Below, in pieces: positions 19,629-27,726 of a DNA stretch of 64,000 bases. The position numbers and the translations under genes are program-made. The stretch's first letter is position 1. Each line of letters starts with the position of its first letter. The notes under the pieces are model-generated. The model saw only the letters and a list, made by a program, of their open reading frames with translations, was not told the origin of the DNA and did no database searches. This DNA is from Halalkalibacter okhensis (lineage in GTDB: Bacteria > Bacillota > Bacilli > Bacillales > Bacillaceae_D), in contig NZ_JRJU01000014.1 of NCBI RefSeq assembly GCF_000787375.1, forward strand, positions 51,122 to 115,121, given 5' to 3'.

Positions 19629-21080
19629 GTGCGTAAATTTATCACAGTACTTATTATCGTTTTTATTACATTCCTTCCTGGGGTTGTTGGAGCGGAGAAA
19701 AATACCGATCATTTAAAGAATGAAATTAAGCTACTTTTACATAGAGATCCCATTTTGAATGGTGCTATAGCTGGAATTAGCATCCGCTCTGCAAAAACTG
19801 GAGAACTTCTTATGGATTATAATGGTTCAACTCGTCTCCGGCCAGCATCAAATATGAAGATTTTCACCGCAGCTGCAGCATTAGCAGTATTAGGCGAGAA
19901 TTATACGTTTGAAACTGAGCTATATACAGATGGAAACATAAAGTGGACCATATTAAATGGGAATGTGTATGTTAAAGGAAAAGGTGATCCTACGTTATTA
20001 AAGAAAGATATTGATCAATTGGTAGAAACCATCGCAAAAAAAGGAATCAAATTTATTCGTGGAGATGTAATTGGAGATGACTCTTGGTACGATAACACAC
20101 GGTATTCAATTGATTTACCTTGGAGTGATGAAACGACTTATTATGGATCTGCAATTTCTGCCTTAACCGCATCTTCAGATCTTGATTATGATGCAGGGGC
20201 GATTATTGTAAAAGTTTGCCCACAAACAATCGGTAAAACGGGAAAAATTCAGATTGAGCCACAAACGGACTATGTTGAAATAATCAATGAAACAGAAACG
20301 GTTTCTACAGATGAAACGACGAATGTCACGATTAAGAGAAAGCATGGTACAAATGAAATTTTCATCAAAGGGACGATTTCAATTAAGGACCCTGAAGTAT
20401 TAAAGACGGTAGCCATTTGGGAGCCAACCGATTATGTATTATCTTTGTTTAAGGAATCGTTACATGAAAAAGGAATAAAAGTATTAGGTGAGATAAAAAG
20501 AGGGGAAACTCCTGAAAATGCCAGTTTATTAGGTGTTCACGAATCTATACCACTTTCAGAACTTATGGTTCCATTTATGAAGCTGAGTAATAATGGACAT
20601 GCAGAAGTACTTGTTAAAGAAATGGGAAAGGTAATGAAAGAAGAAGGTACATGGGAAAGGGGGTTAGAGGTATTAGAAAAGGAATTATCGTCATTTGGTG
20701 TAGATACGGATTCTTTAGTTATCAGAGATGGTTCTGGTATCTCTCATATTAGCTTAGTATCAGCAAACCAATTAACTAAACTTTTGTTTTTAGCTCAATC
20801 TGAAAGTTGGTATCCTGTGTTTTTTCATTCTTTACCAAGTGTAGGTGGAAAGGAGAGAGTAGACAGAGGCACGTTATACACTCGCTTAACCAATACAGAA
20901 GCTAGCGGAAAAGTAAGAGCTAAGACAGGAACACTGACTACAGTAAGTACATTATCTGGATATGTAGAAACGAAATCTTTAGGAACTTTGATTTTTTCCA
21001 TAATGTTAAACAATGTCATTGATGAAAGGAAAGCGAAACAATTGGAAGACAACATCGTTTTATATTTGGTTAACCTTTGA
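19629..21080 (+). CDS. dacC: D-alanyl-D-alanine carboxypeptidase/endopeptidase (PBP4, S13)
   Basis: A 483-residue class C low-molecular-mass penicillin-binding protein of peptidase family S13. A signal peptide (RKFITVLIIVFITFLPGVVGA) precedes the catalytic domain. The three motifs are present: SNMK (Ser-x-x-Lys) near residue 75, SNN (SxN) in KLSNNGHAE, and KTG in RAKTGTL. The long insert between the first two is typical of DacB/DacC. It trims or cleaves peptidoglycan cross-links outside the membrane. Start is GTG at 19629, 6 bases after GGGGG; an in-frame GTG at 19614 lies before that site. In Bacillus subtilis DacC is linked to stationary phase, which cannot be judged here. Confidence 0.92.
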   Translation: MRKFITVLIIVFITFLPGVVGAEKNTDHLKNEIKLLLHRDPILNGAIAGISIRSAKTGELLMDYNGSTRLRPASNMKIFTAAAALAVLGENYTFETELYTDGNIKWTILNGNVYVKGKGDPTLLKKDIDQLVETIAKKGIKFIRGDVIGDDSWYDNTRYSIDLPWSDETTYYGSAISALTASSDLDYDAGAIIVKVCPQTIGKTGKIQIEPQTDYVEIINETETVSTDETTNVTIKRKHGTNEIFIKGTISIKDPEVLKTVAIWEPTDYVLSLFKESLHEKGIKVLGEIKRGETPENASLLGVHESIPLSELMVPFMKLSNNGHAEVLVKEMGKVMKEEGTWERGLEVLEKELSSFGVDTDSLVIRDGSGISHISLVSANQLTKLLFLAQSESWYPVFFHSLPSVGGKERVDRGTLYTRLTNTEASGKVRAKTGTLTTVSTLSGYVETKSLGTLIFSIMLNNVIDERKAKQLEDNIVLYLVNL

Positions 21081-21143
21081 TAGGAATAGCTTTATTTGAC
21101 ATGTGGAATTATATATATCATCTAGAAGATAAAGGAGGCACAC

Positions 21144-21404
21144 ATGGAACACCAACCATTAACTTATTTTGAGAAGCTTGAAAATGTGTATGTACTTATG
21201 GAAACAAAAAGGATGCTTCAAGTGAAGCTAGAGCAGGTTAAACAAGGTAACCAACCAACGAATGTGATTGAGGAAGACCTCCGCAAAATAGACGAAGAAA
21301 TTGCAGAATATACCGATGGAATTTCACCCGAACCAAATGGAACGATAACAAGTTCATTATTTAACCCTGCTGTTACAAATAAGTTAGAAAAGAATGATAC
21401 ATAG
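21144..21404 (+). CDS. Hypothetical protein, helical
   Basis: An 86-residue soluble protein. The N-terminal two thirds look like a helical hairpin (YFEKLENVYVLMETKRMLQ and EEDLRKIDEEIAEY), ending in a Pro/Asn-rich tail. A strong AAAGGAGG ribosome site precedes the ATG. I do not recognise the family. It lies 63 bases after dacC without a terminator and 53 bases before a secreted protein gene, so the three may form an operon. No function is claimed. Confidence 0.65.
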   Translation: MEHQPLTYFEKLENVYVLMETKRMLQVKLEQVKQGNQPTNVIEEDLRKIDEEIAEYTDGISPEPNGTITSSLFNPAVTNKLEKNDT

Positions 21405-21457
21405 CAGTTCGGTTTTCACCGATGATTTGGCATAGAAAAATAACAGGAGTTAAACAT

Positions 21458-22552
21458 ATGAAAAAAATCATGACCTTACTGCTAGTATTTAGTTTGTTAT
21501 TCCCTATGGCGATTGCCGCAGAAGAAGGCAATGGACAGGTCTCGCTTATTGTAAAATCATCGAGTCAGTCATTCCATCAAACCGTTCTTAAAATAAAATC
21601 AGAAAAGATCGTTCAAGGATTGTTCAAAGCAAAGACGATTAAACCAATAGCAGAAGTACCTTATTCAAATCACTATATATTAATTGAGGATAAAGGTACG
21701 GTGAAAATCCTAGTACTTGATCAAAAAAATAATTTATATGATGTTCAAGCAAAAGAACTAATTCAAGTCGAAGATAAAATTATCAATAAATTGATTGATT
21801 ACTTTAGCGGGTTAGATGCACATCACTTCGGTACAATCCTCTCGTGGAAGGAGGTTGATCAACTGATTCCTCGCTATACTTCTTTTTCGATTACCGACAT
21901 AGAAACAGGTTTGACCTTTGAAGCACAAAGAAGGGCAGGATCTAGTCATGCAGATGTTCAACCATTAACAACAAAAGATACGGCAATTATGAAAGAGATT
22001 TATGGAGGAAAGTGGAGTTGGAAAAGACGTGCGATTCTAGTTCAACAAGAAGGGAAAGTGATTGCAGCCTCGATGCATGGAATGCCGCATGGAGGAGGCG
22101 CACTGGCTAATAACTTTCCTGGGCATTTTTGTATCCACTTTCAAGGTAGTACGACTCATAGGTCAAAAAATCTTGATTTGTCCCATCAAGTAATTGTATA
22201 CAAGGCAGCTGGACTCCTTGCACCTTTTGTACAGCAATTGCCTCCAAATAAAGTTGTCGAATTGTTCTTAATTGCTATTAATCAGCAAGATCTTGATTTA
22301 CTTACTTTAATCTATACAGATCAAAACGGAGAATCAGCAAAGTTAATAGAAGAAGTAGAGTTCATCAGACTTGTTAAAAAGAAAAATCCGCCCTCCATTA
22401 ATGGAGCCCTGCATTATGAGTTACCACTTTCTTTTTTGGTTAAGAAGAAAAACCAAGCAGAAGTAGGCTCATTTTATACATTTGAAGTTAGGCGAGACTC
22501 TCCAATGAGCAATTGGAGATTAGAAAGTGTTCCAACCGAATTACTCTATTGA
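21458..22552 (+). CDS. Secreted protein with GHFCIHF motif, function unknown
   Basis: A 364-residue exported protein. The start at ATG 21458 (behind CAGGAG) gives a clean signal peptide, KKIMTLLLVFSLLFPMAIAA. The central part has SHADVQPLTTKDTAIM, GGKWSWKRRAILV, AASMHGMPHGGG and NFPGHFCIHFQGS. The last holds a His-x-Cys-x-His arrangement recalling the L,D-transpeptidase (YkuD-like) catalytic site, although the fold is not the standard YkuD domain by eye. The neighbouring dacC and VanW genes suggest an envelope role. Catalysis is an inference from the motif. It shares a bidirectional terminator with the convergent VanW gene. Confidence 0.8.
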   Translation: MKKIMTLLLVFSLLFPMAIAAEEGNGQVSLIVKSSSQSFHQTVLKIKSEKIVQGLFKAKTIKPIAEVPYSNHYILIEDKGTVKILVLDQKNNLYDVQAKELIQVEDKIINKLIDYFSGLDAHHFGTILSWKEVDQLIPRYTSFSITDIETGLTFEAQRRAGSSHADVQPLTTKDTAIMKEIYGGKWSWKRRAILVQQEGKVIAASMHGMPHGGGALANNFPGHFCIHFQGSTTHRSKNLDLSHQVIVYKAAGLLAPFVQQLPPNKVVELFLIAINQQDLDLLTLIYTDQNGESAKLIEEVEFIRLVKKKNPPSINGALHYELPLSFLVKKKNQAEVGSFYTFEVRRDSPMSNWRLESVPTELLY

Positions 22553-22599
22553 AAAAGGATAACGAATAAGGAGTTAATTCCTAATTCGTTATCCTTTTT
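22552..22599. terminator. Bidirectional intrinsic terminator
   Basis: AAAAAGGATAACGAAT pairs with ATTCGTTATCCTTTTT around an inner AGGAGTTAATTCCT hairpin. T runs are present on both strands. It overlaps the ends of the two convergent genes. Confidence 0.88.
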
Positions 22600-23506
22600 C
22601 ATCGATATTTATTTCTCTCGGTAGTTTTTGTGGTGCCCCGGGTACACTACGTTGTTCCACATTAATATTTTCAGACGAAAGAACAACAACACTCATTTGT
22701 CCACCATATACCCTTGCTTGCAATAAAATCGGTTGATTTAGTTCATTTCGAAAAACGAAATCAGGTCCATACCAGCTGACTGTAGCATCACGTCCGCGTG
22801 GAACATAAGGCACACGGCGGCTATGAGAATAACGTTGAACAATCGCTAAGCCAGCACGATCGACGGCATTATACAAGGTAGAGGAAACTTGGCAAATACC
22901 GCCACCAATTCCTTCAGAAAGTTCCCCTCTTACAATAACAGGTGCGGGCAAGTATCCTCTTTCCTTTGTCCGCTTGCCAACAATTTGATTAAATGAAAAC
23001 GTTTCTCCAGGAAAAACAACTTGATTGTTGATGGCTTCTGTAGCTAATTTAAAATTATGAGAACGTTGTTTGTTACGACTGTTAAAGTAAGTAACATATT
23101 GACCAATTCGTTGAACACGAATATCTGAAAGGAGCTCACTATCCACACGAGGATGAAGTGTCTGTCTGGGAACATCGATTTTCGTCGGCCCTTTGCCGTA
23201 GTAATATTGGTAAAATAACTGCTTAAGTTTATGTTGATTCAAGCGGTATCCTACTTGTTCAGAAACGATGTTTCCTAACTTATCGATTTGAGCATTAACT
23301 GGCGGTTCAAATGTTAGCTGATCCATTTGATTAACCCATTGATCATATTTGTCCCAATCGATCAATTCTCTCCCTATCAACTCAGTAGTGAAATCAGCTC
23401 GATTGACCGATGCGATGGTTTCATCCTTATATTCAACTGAAAAATCATCGGCAATATCAGTAAAAGGAACAAACAGCATTAGAAATCCAAGAAAAATATG
23501 TATCAT
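22589..23506 (-). CDS. VanW family protein
   Basis: A 305-residue exported protein with signal peptide MIHIFLGFLMLFVPFTDIA and a C-terminal VanW domain: FPGETFSFNQIVGKRTKERGY, GGGICQVSSTLYNA with its conserved Cys, and SHSRRVPYVPRGRDATV. VanW proteins occur widely in Bacillaceae and are sometimes linked to glycopeptide resistance or to the cell wall; no catalytic role is established. Start is ATG 23506 behind GGAGGT; longer in-frame starts would place that site inside the gene. Convergent with the secreted GHFCIHF protein. Confidence 0.9.
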   Translation of the reverse strand: MIHIFLGFLMLFVPFTDIADDFSVEYKDETIASVNRADFTTELIGRELIDWDKYDQWVNQMDQLTFEPPVNAQIDKLGNIVSEQVGYRLNQHKLKQLFYQYYYGKGPTKIDVPRQTLHPRVDSELLSDIRVQRIGQYVTYFNSRNKQRSHNFKLATEAINNQVVFPGETFSFNQIVGKRTKERGYLPAPVIVRGELSEGIGGGICQVSSTLYNAVDRAGLAIVQRYSHSRRVPYVPRGRDATVSWYGPDFVFRNELNQPILLQARVYGGQMSVVVLSSENINVEQRSVPGAPQKLPREINIDEKG

Positions 23507-23578
23507 ATACAAGCTACCTCCCATCTTAGTATGACTTATGGCGAGGTTTTCATGTGGGTGAATTTAATAATAGCTAAG

Positions 23579-23607
23579 AAAAAAGATCCAGTACTAAACT
23601 GAATCTT
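23579..23607 (-). terminator. Intrinsic terminator for DUF3189 gene
   Basis: On the minus strand AAAAGATTCAG pairs imperfectly with CTGGATCTTTT and is followed by TTT. It directly follows the DUF3189 stop codon. Confidence 0.55.
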
Positions 23608-24144
23608 TTAGCGAGATATAATATTGGAGATCTTACTTACTTCTAATTCTTTATTCTCAAGCACTTCAATCGAATTTGTGGAATTTTTTGCTACTTGTTT
23701 CGTTTTTTTCACTAATTTCGATATATTAGGATACGTTCTTTGTGCGCCTTTCACAAGCAAAGGGATACCAACGAAATCGATATGCATTTTGTGTGAGAAC
23801 AACCCGCCAAATGTCATTTCTAAAGGAACCGTAGGGGAAGCATTGGAACATATCACTTTTTCGTGTTCATAGCCTTTTCCCTCTAACAGTAGAAGAAGTT
23901 CACTTATTGCTGTAATCATTTTATGTGAAAGGCCACGGCCAAGGGTAAACACTTGGTTATCCTCTTCGTCCATACCATGATAAATTAATTTTCCAATCGA
24001 TTTTGAAGTTAATTTGTTAAAAATATCAATTCCTAGAATTTCTTCTTTTGTAGGTATGCGGTCATTTGGAATTTTATTTAAATGGTAGGCTGCACAAAGT
24101 GCAGAAGAGTGTGTTCCTGCATAACAATTGTAAATATAGATCAA
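23608..24144 (-). CDS. DUF3189 family protein
   Basis: A 178-residue protein of the DUF3189 family, recognised by the opening MIYIYNCYAGTHSSALCAAYHLNKIP and later YHGMDEEDNQVFTLGRG and GGLFSHKMHIDFVGIPLLVKG segments. It has no signal peptide or membrane span. The C-terminal ~40 residues are Lys/Asn-rich and less conserved. Function unknown. Start is TTG at 24144, with AGAGGTGA 7-8 bases before. The YqeG-type phosphatase gene lies upstream on the same strand. Confidence 0.8.
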   Translation of the reverse strand: MIYIYNCYAGTHSSALCAAYHLNKIPNDRIPTKEEILGIDIFNKLTSKSIGKLIYHGMDEEDNQVFTLGRGLSHKMITAISELLLLLEGKGYEHEKVICSNASPTVPLEMTFGGLFSHKMHIDFVGIPLLVKGAQRTYPNISKLVKKTKQVAKNSTNSIEVLENKELEVSKISNIISR

Positions 24145-24204
24145 TTCAAATCACCTCTTAAGTAAAGGGATATGATAGTTTCTCACTCATTCTACACTTT
24201 ATAC

Positions 24205-24699
24205 TTACCAGCGACTTTTCACCCAACGCTCAAGTTTTCTTTTTATGACAATTTGTACAGGTTCGTGCTCCTGACCAATCGGCTTAACTAGTGCTGTCTT
24301 CATTCCAGCGCGTTTACCGCACCATACGTCAGTAAATAACTGATCACCTAAAAAGAGGCTAGTTTCTTTTATTGCTCCGACATTCTTCATATGTTTTTCA
24401 ATGCGTGATGCAGCTGGTTTGTTGCATTTACCGAATCCAATGATTCCATTTGGTTCACAGAAACGATCGACTCTTCCTTGACTATTGTTTGAAGCGACAA
24501 TTAACTGAACATCTTGCTTTTTTAACATACTAATCCAGTTTTTAAGGTCATCTCCTGCTGGTCGATCATGGCTTGCCAGTGTACTATCAAGATCTGAAAA
24601 AATCGTTTTGATTTGGTTTTTTCTCAGCCAATCTGCTGTAATATCTGAAAAATGGTGTAGTTCAAAATCGGGTTTGAAATATTTCATGTTATCATTCAC
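24205..24699 (-). CDS. YqeG-type HAD-IIIA phosphatase
   Basis: A protein of about 164 residues of the HAD superfamily subclass IIIA, like Bacillus YqeG. Motif I is SDLDSTLASHDRP (nucleophile Asp and second Asp), motif II is VASNNSQGRV, the motif III Lys is in GKCNKPAASR, and motif IV is FLGDQLFTDV. It should dephosphorylate a small phospho-compound; the substrate is unknown. The start is uncertain: GTG 24699 has an AAAGG only 2 bases away, and ATG 24687 has it 14 bases away. YqeG itself usually lies with yqeH-aroE, so this isolated copy may be a paralogue. Confidence 0.85.
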   Translation of the reverse strand: MNDNMKYFKPDFELHHFSDITADWLRKNQIKTIFSDLDSTLASHDRPAGDDLKNWISMLKKQDVQLIVASNNSQGRVDRFCEPNGIIGFGKCNKPAASRIEKHMKNVGAIKETSLFLGDQLFTDVWCGKRAGMKTALVKPIGQEHEPVQIVIKRKLERWVKSRW

Positions 24700-24841
24700 T
24701 GCCTTTATTTATGAATTAGAGTATCTTTTCTTATTCTAGCAAAAAAAAGAAAGGAGAAGGAATTCTTTCTTCTTCTAAACAAAAAACAATTGTCATTTAC
24801 TAACAGTTAATGTTGACAGAATGCCTTACCTTTTATATAAT

Positions 24842-24859
24842 TACTTCGAAACCGAGATA
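24842..24859 (+). promoter_or_regulatory. MhqR-like operator, regulator gene
   Basis: TACTTCGAAACCGAGATA matches the MhqR inverted repeat TATCTCGAANTCGAGATA (recalled from Bacillus work) at about 15 of 18 positions. It lies 20 bases before the regulator start, consistent with autoregulation. Confidence 0.6.
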
Positions 24860-24879
24860 AATATAAGGAAATGATCATA

Positions 24880-25329
24880 ATGAAATCAATTGAATCAAGT
24901 AATCAAGATCAAGCACTTAAATTATTTGTAGTTTTAACACGTGCTACTCAAGCGATTACAAAAAGGGTTGAAGAGGATATTAAAAGATACGGTCTGAATC
25001 CTACAGAGTTTGGTGTTCTTGAGCTTCTATATAGCAAAGGGGACCAGCCAATTCAGAAGATTGGCCAAAAAGTATTGCTTGCAAGTAGTAGCATTACGTA
25101 CGTTGTGGATAAACTTGAAACGAAACAATATATAAAAAGACAGCCATGCCCAAAGGATCGCCGAGTTACATATGCAGCTATCACAGAAGAAGGCAGTCAA
25201 TTAATGGAAGAAATCTTCCCGAAACATAAAGAAGCTATCAAAGAAATATTTGGCGGTCTTCAAGTGGAAGAGAAAAAATTAATGATTGAACAATTAAAAA
25301 AATTAGGCTTTTATGCACAAGAGCTTTAA
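24880..25329 (+). CDS. mhqR: MarR-family regulator, MhqR-like
   Basis: A 149-residue MarR regulator. The winged helix region GLNPTEFGVLELLYSKGDQPIQKIGQKVL and LASSSITYVVDKLE with CPKDRRVTYAAITEEG closely follows MhqR (YkvE) of Bacillus, which represses quinone and catechol detoxification genes. Start ATG 24880 is chosen because AAGGA lies 10 bases before; ATG 24871 would be too close. TATCTCGA-type operators occur here and before the flavin reductase and WrbA genes. Those neighbours are all quinone or flavin enzymes, which supports the naming. The exact inducer is not visible. Confidence 0.82.
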   Translation: MKSIESSNQDQALKLFVVLTRATQAITKRVEEDIKRYGLNPTEFGVLELLYSKGDQPIQKIGQKVLLASSSITYVVDKLETKQYIKRQPCPKDRRVTYAAITEEGSQLMEEIFPKHKEAIKEIFGGLQVEEKKLMIEQLKKLGFYAQEL

Positions 25330-25343
25330 TTTTTTTTGGAATT

Positions 25344-25361
25344 TATCTCGATTTAAGATTA
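25344..25361 (+). promoter_or_regulatory. Possible MhqR half-operator
   Basis: TATCTCGA, the complete left half of the MhqR motif, is followed by a poor right half (AAGATTA). It lies 50 bases before the flavin reductase start. Weak on its own, stronger with its two partners. Confidence 0.4.
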
Positions 25362-25393
25362 AATGAATTGATGGTATTTAAGGAGGGATTAAA

Positions 25394-26005
25394 GTGTTAT
25401 CGATTAATCCAAGTGAACTTGGTGAACGTGAAAATTATAAGTTTTTGACGGGAAGTATAATTCCAAGACCCGTTGCTATTGTGACGAGCCTTTCAGAGGA
25501 GGGGATCTTAAATGCTGCACCGTTTAGCTATTTTAATGTTGTCTCATCGAACCCTCCGTTGATTTCCATTTCAGTTCAGAGAAAGAATGGTCAAATGAAA
25601 GATACATCTAGAAATGTGATTACACGAGGTGAATTTGTTGTTCATATTTCTGATGAAACCTATAGCAAAAAGATGAACATAACTGCAAAAAACCTTCCTT
25701 CAAATGAAAGCGAAGTGGAGGATGCAGGCTTAACTCCAATTGAAAGTTTAAAAATTAATGTTCCGGGTATCAAAGAAGCAAGGGTCAGAATGGAATGTGT
25801 ACTAGAAAGAGCAATATCATTAGGCGGGAATGAGGAAAGTCCTTCTTGTGAATTATTAATTGGCAAAATTGTTCAATATCATATTCAAGAAGATTTGTAT
25901 GCGTTTGGGAGAATTGATGCTTTAAAGCTTAAACCTTTAAGTCGGTTAGCAGGGAATTTTTACGCAAAATTAGGTGATACATTCGAACTTGAACGCCCAC
26001 AATAA
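25394..26005 (+). CDS. Flavin reductase-like FMN-binding protein (YwrF-like)
   Basis: A 203-residue FMN-binding split-barrel protein of the flavin-reductase-like family, similar in layout to Bacillus YwrF. The motif SIIPRPVAIVTSLSEEG near residue 22 and AAPFSYFNVVSSNPPLISISV near residue 42 form the FMN site; GKIVQYHI is the typical late segment. It probably reduces flavin with NAD(P)H or uses FMN directly on a quinone-like substrate. Start is GTG 25394 behind AAGGAGG. It lies downstream of the MhqR-like regulator with a half-operator between them. Confidence 0.87.
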   Translation: MLSINPSELGERENYKFLTGSIIPRPVAIVTSLSEEGILNAAPFSYFNVVSSNPPLISISVQRKNGQMKDTSRNVITRGEFVVHISDETYSKKMNITAKNLPSNESEVEDAGLTPIESLKINVPGIKEARVRMECVLERAISLGGNEESPSCELLIGKIVQYHIQEDLYAFGRIDALKLKPLSRLAGNFYAKLGDTFELERPQ

Positions 26006-26037
26006 ATCTTCCTTCAACAAGAAAATGTCATGCCATA

Positions 26038-26055
26038 TATCTCGAATTCGTATTT
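26038..26055 (+). promoter_or_regulatory. MhqR-like operator before WrbA gene
   Basis: TATCTCGAATTCGTATTT carries the first 13 positions of the MhqR repeat intact; the right arm is degenerate. It lies 80 bases before the WrbA-type gene. Confidence 0.6.
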
Positions 26056-26134
26056 TACGAACTCACTTAATTAACTTGTTTTAGGGGGTGATGATTTTCC
26101 AAGGGATGTACATAAATAAAGGAGTGTGTTAGGT

Positions 26135-26806
26135 ATGAGTTTTATAAAAAGGTTATTTGGTCAAACTAATAAAAAAGAAGAGGAGACGATTAATATGTCA
26201 AACATTAAATTAGCCGTAATTTATTACAGTTCTACAGGTACGAACTATCAATTAGCAAAGTGGGCAGAAGAAGGTGGAAAAGCTGCAGGTGCAGAAGTAA
26301 AAGTGCTAAAAGTCCCTGAGCTAGCTCCTCAAGCAGCGATTGAATCAAATCCAGCTTGGAAAGCGCATGTTGAAGAAACTAAAGAGGTACCAGAAGTAAC
26401 GTTAGATGACTTAGAGTGGGCAGATGCAATTATTTTCAGTGTTCCAACACGTTTTGGTAACATGGCTGCTCAAATGAAGCAATTCATTGATACAACTGGT
26501 GGTTTATGGTTTGAAGGAAAGCTTGCTAACAAAGCGGTTAGTGCCATGTCATCTGCAAGTAATGCACATGGTGGACAGGAAGCAACGATTCTGTCTCTTT
26601 ATACGACAATGTACCACTGGGGTGCGATTGTTGCATCACCTGGTTACACGGATCCTTTATTATTTGCTTCGGGCGGGAACCCGTACGGAACAAGTGTAAC
26701 AGTAGGTCAAGATGGAAAGATGCAGGAAAATGTAGAAGAAGCAGCAAAATACCAAGCGAAGCGTACGGTTCAAGTTGCTGAGTGGATTAAAAAAGGGAAT
26801 CAATAG
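26135..26806 (+). CDS. NAD(P)H:quinone oxidoreductase, WrbA type
   Basis: A 223-residue WrbA-like flavodoxin-fold enzyme that reduces quinones by two electrons with NAD(P)H. The FMN phosphate loop is YYSSTGTNYQLAKW, followed by FSVPTRFGNMAAQMKQFID and SASNAHGGQEATILSLYT. About 20 residues (MSFIKRLFGQTNKKEEETIN) precede the usual WrbA start; an in-frame ATG at 26195 with its own AGAGGAG site would give the normal-length protein, so two forms are possible. Preceded by an MhqR-like operator and followed by a terminator. It fits a quinone-detoxification role. Confidence 0.92.
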   Translation: MSFIKRLFGQTNKKEEETINMSNIKLAVIYYSSTGTNYQLAKWAEEGGKAAGAEVKVLKVPELAPQAAIESNPAWKAHVEETKEVPEVTLDDLEWADAIIFSVPTRFGNMAAQMKQFIDTTGGLWFEGKLANKAVSAMSSASNAHGGQEATILSLYTTMYHWGAIVASPGYTDPLLFASGGNPYGTSVTVGQDGKMQENVEEAAKYQAKRTVQVAEWIKKGNQ

Positions 26807-26817
26807 TACTACTAGTC

Positions 26818-26854
26818 ACCCTCGCTGTAGGATTTTTCTATGCGGGGGTTTTTT
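26818..26854 (+). terminator. Intrinsic terminator after WrbA gene
   Basis: ACCCTCGC pairs with GCGGGGGT (one G-T wobble), with a smaller inner hairpin, followed by six T. Confidence 0.8.
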
Positions 26855-27054
26855 AGTCTAATAAAAGAGGGTAATGTTGAGACCGAATAGAAATCTTGCG
26901 TAAAAACGCTTGAATAGGAAAATGAAAAGCTGTTTCAAAGGATTGAAGAAATGCTTCATAGATGTTTTATATATTGAGGTCTTTACCCAAAATAACGAGC
27001 TAAATGGCCATTTTTTAATGCGCTTCCCCTTATCTCGACGTCTGCCGACAATAA

Positions 27055-27079
27055 ATTAATCAAACGTTTGTTTAATTTT
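27055..27079. repeat. TetR-type palindromic operator repeat, copy 1
   Basis: Near-perfect 20-bp palindrome TTAATCAAACGTTTGTTTAA within a 25-bp segment repeated exactly at 27166-27190. The CAAACGTTTG core is typical of TetR-family binding sites. No adjacent tetR gene is present. Confidence 0.65.
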
Positions 27080-27165
27080 ACTGTTTTATTCGACTATGCT
27101 AGTGAGAAAAGACCAGATTTACACGTTATTCATGAAAGAACTCAGCAAACTCAAACTTAGACACT

Positions 27166-27190
27166 ATTAATCAAACGTTTGTTTAATTTT
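27166..27190. repeat. TetR-type palindromic operator repeat, copy 2
   Basis: Exact 25-bp copy of the repeat at 27055, 111 bp further on in the same orientation, again centred on CAAACGTTTG. The two may be a double operator for the downstream monooxygenase-namA genes or remains of a lost gene. Confidence 0.65.
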
Positions 27191-27417
27191 TTCAAAAAAC
27201 AACAAATTTTTGTTATAGGATCTCAAAAAAGGCATTTGGTATGAAATGAAAGTCACTCCTAATTCGGAAGTATGTTTGGTTTAGAAATCCTGATATTTTT
27301 TTAGAGCAGATTCTTTGCTATTGATTGTGTAAATGATTATAGTTTAGATGGTACCGTTGTTGCTTTCTCAACAACATTAAAGCCATTATAAAATATTGTG
27401 TAGGTGGAGGGAACTTT

Positions 27418-27711
27418 ATGGTTGTTATTCATGCTTATCTTCATGTGTTACCAGAAAAAAGAGAACTGTTTCTTGATCACGTTCAGGACCTTATTACGAA
27501 CTCAAAAGCGGAAGAAGGGAACCTTACATATCACCTGTATGAAGATACGAAAGAAAAGACAAAATTTGTGATGGTCGAAGAGTGGAGAGATGAAGCGGCA
27601 GTTAAGTTCCATAATCAAACGGATCATTTTACAAATTTCGGAACTAAAGCAAGGGATTGGTTTGCGACCCCTCCACAAGTACAGCAGTTTGCTATTTCAA
27701 GAAAGTATTAG
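27418..27711 (+). CDS. Antibiotic biosynthesis monooxygenase-fold protein (quinol monooxygenase)
   Basis: A 97-residue dimeric alpha-beta barrel protein of the ABM/YgiN family. HAYLHVLPEKRELFLDHVQDL opens the domain, YHLYEDTKEKTKFVMVEEWRDE is its central strand-turn-strand, and FHNQTDHF carries the conserved histidines. Such small proteins oxidise quinols or similar phenols without cofactor. A GGTGGAGGG site precedes the ATG. It lies 15 bases before namA and is almost certainly cotranscribed, extending the quinone/enone detoxification theme. Confidence 0.88.
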   Translation: MVVIHAYLHVLPEKRELFLDHVQDLITNSKAEEGNLTYHLYEDTKEKTKFVMVEEWRDEAAVKFHNQTDHFTNFGTKARDWFATPPQVQQFAISRKY

Positions 27712-27726
27712 AAAGGAAGAGTGAAT

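Larger units (their letters stand above)
26855..27417. other. 563-bp gene-free region with operator repeats
   Basis: No frame with a convincing start is present on either strand. An open stretch of about 50 codons ending at 27159 (...DLHVIHERTQQTQT) lacks a start and could be a remnant or chance. The region holds the two identical palindromic repeats listed separately and a GTTGTTG-N6-CAACAAC inverted repeat at 27356-27375 just before the monooxygenase promoter region. Confidence 0.5.

Noticed and set aside
26992..27159. Open frame of about 50 codons between WrbA and the monooxygenase gene
   Set aside because: No start codon with a ribosome site, no recognisable family, and it overlaps a palindromic operator; could be chance.
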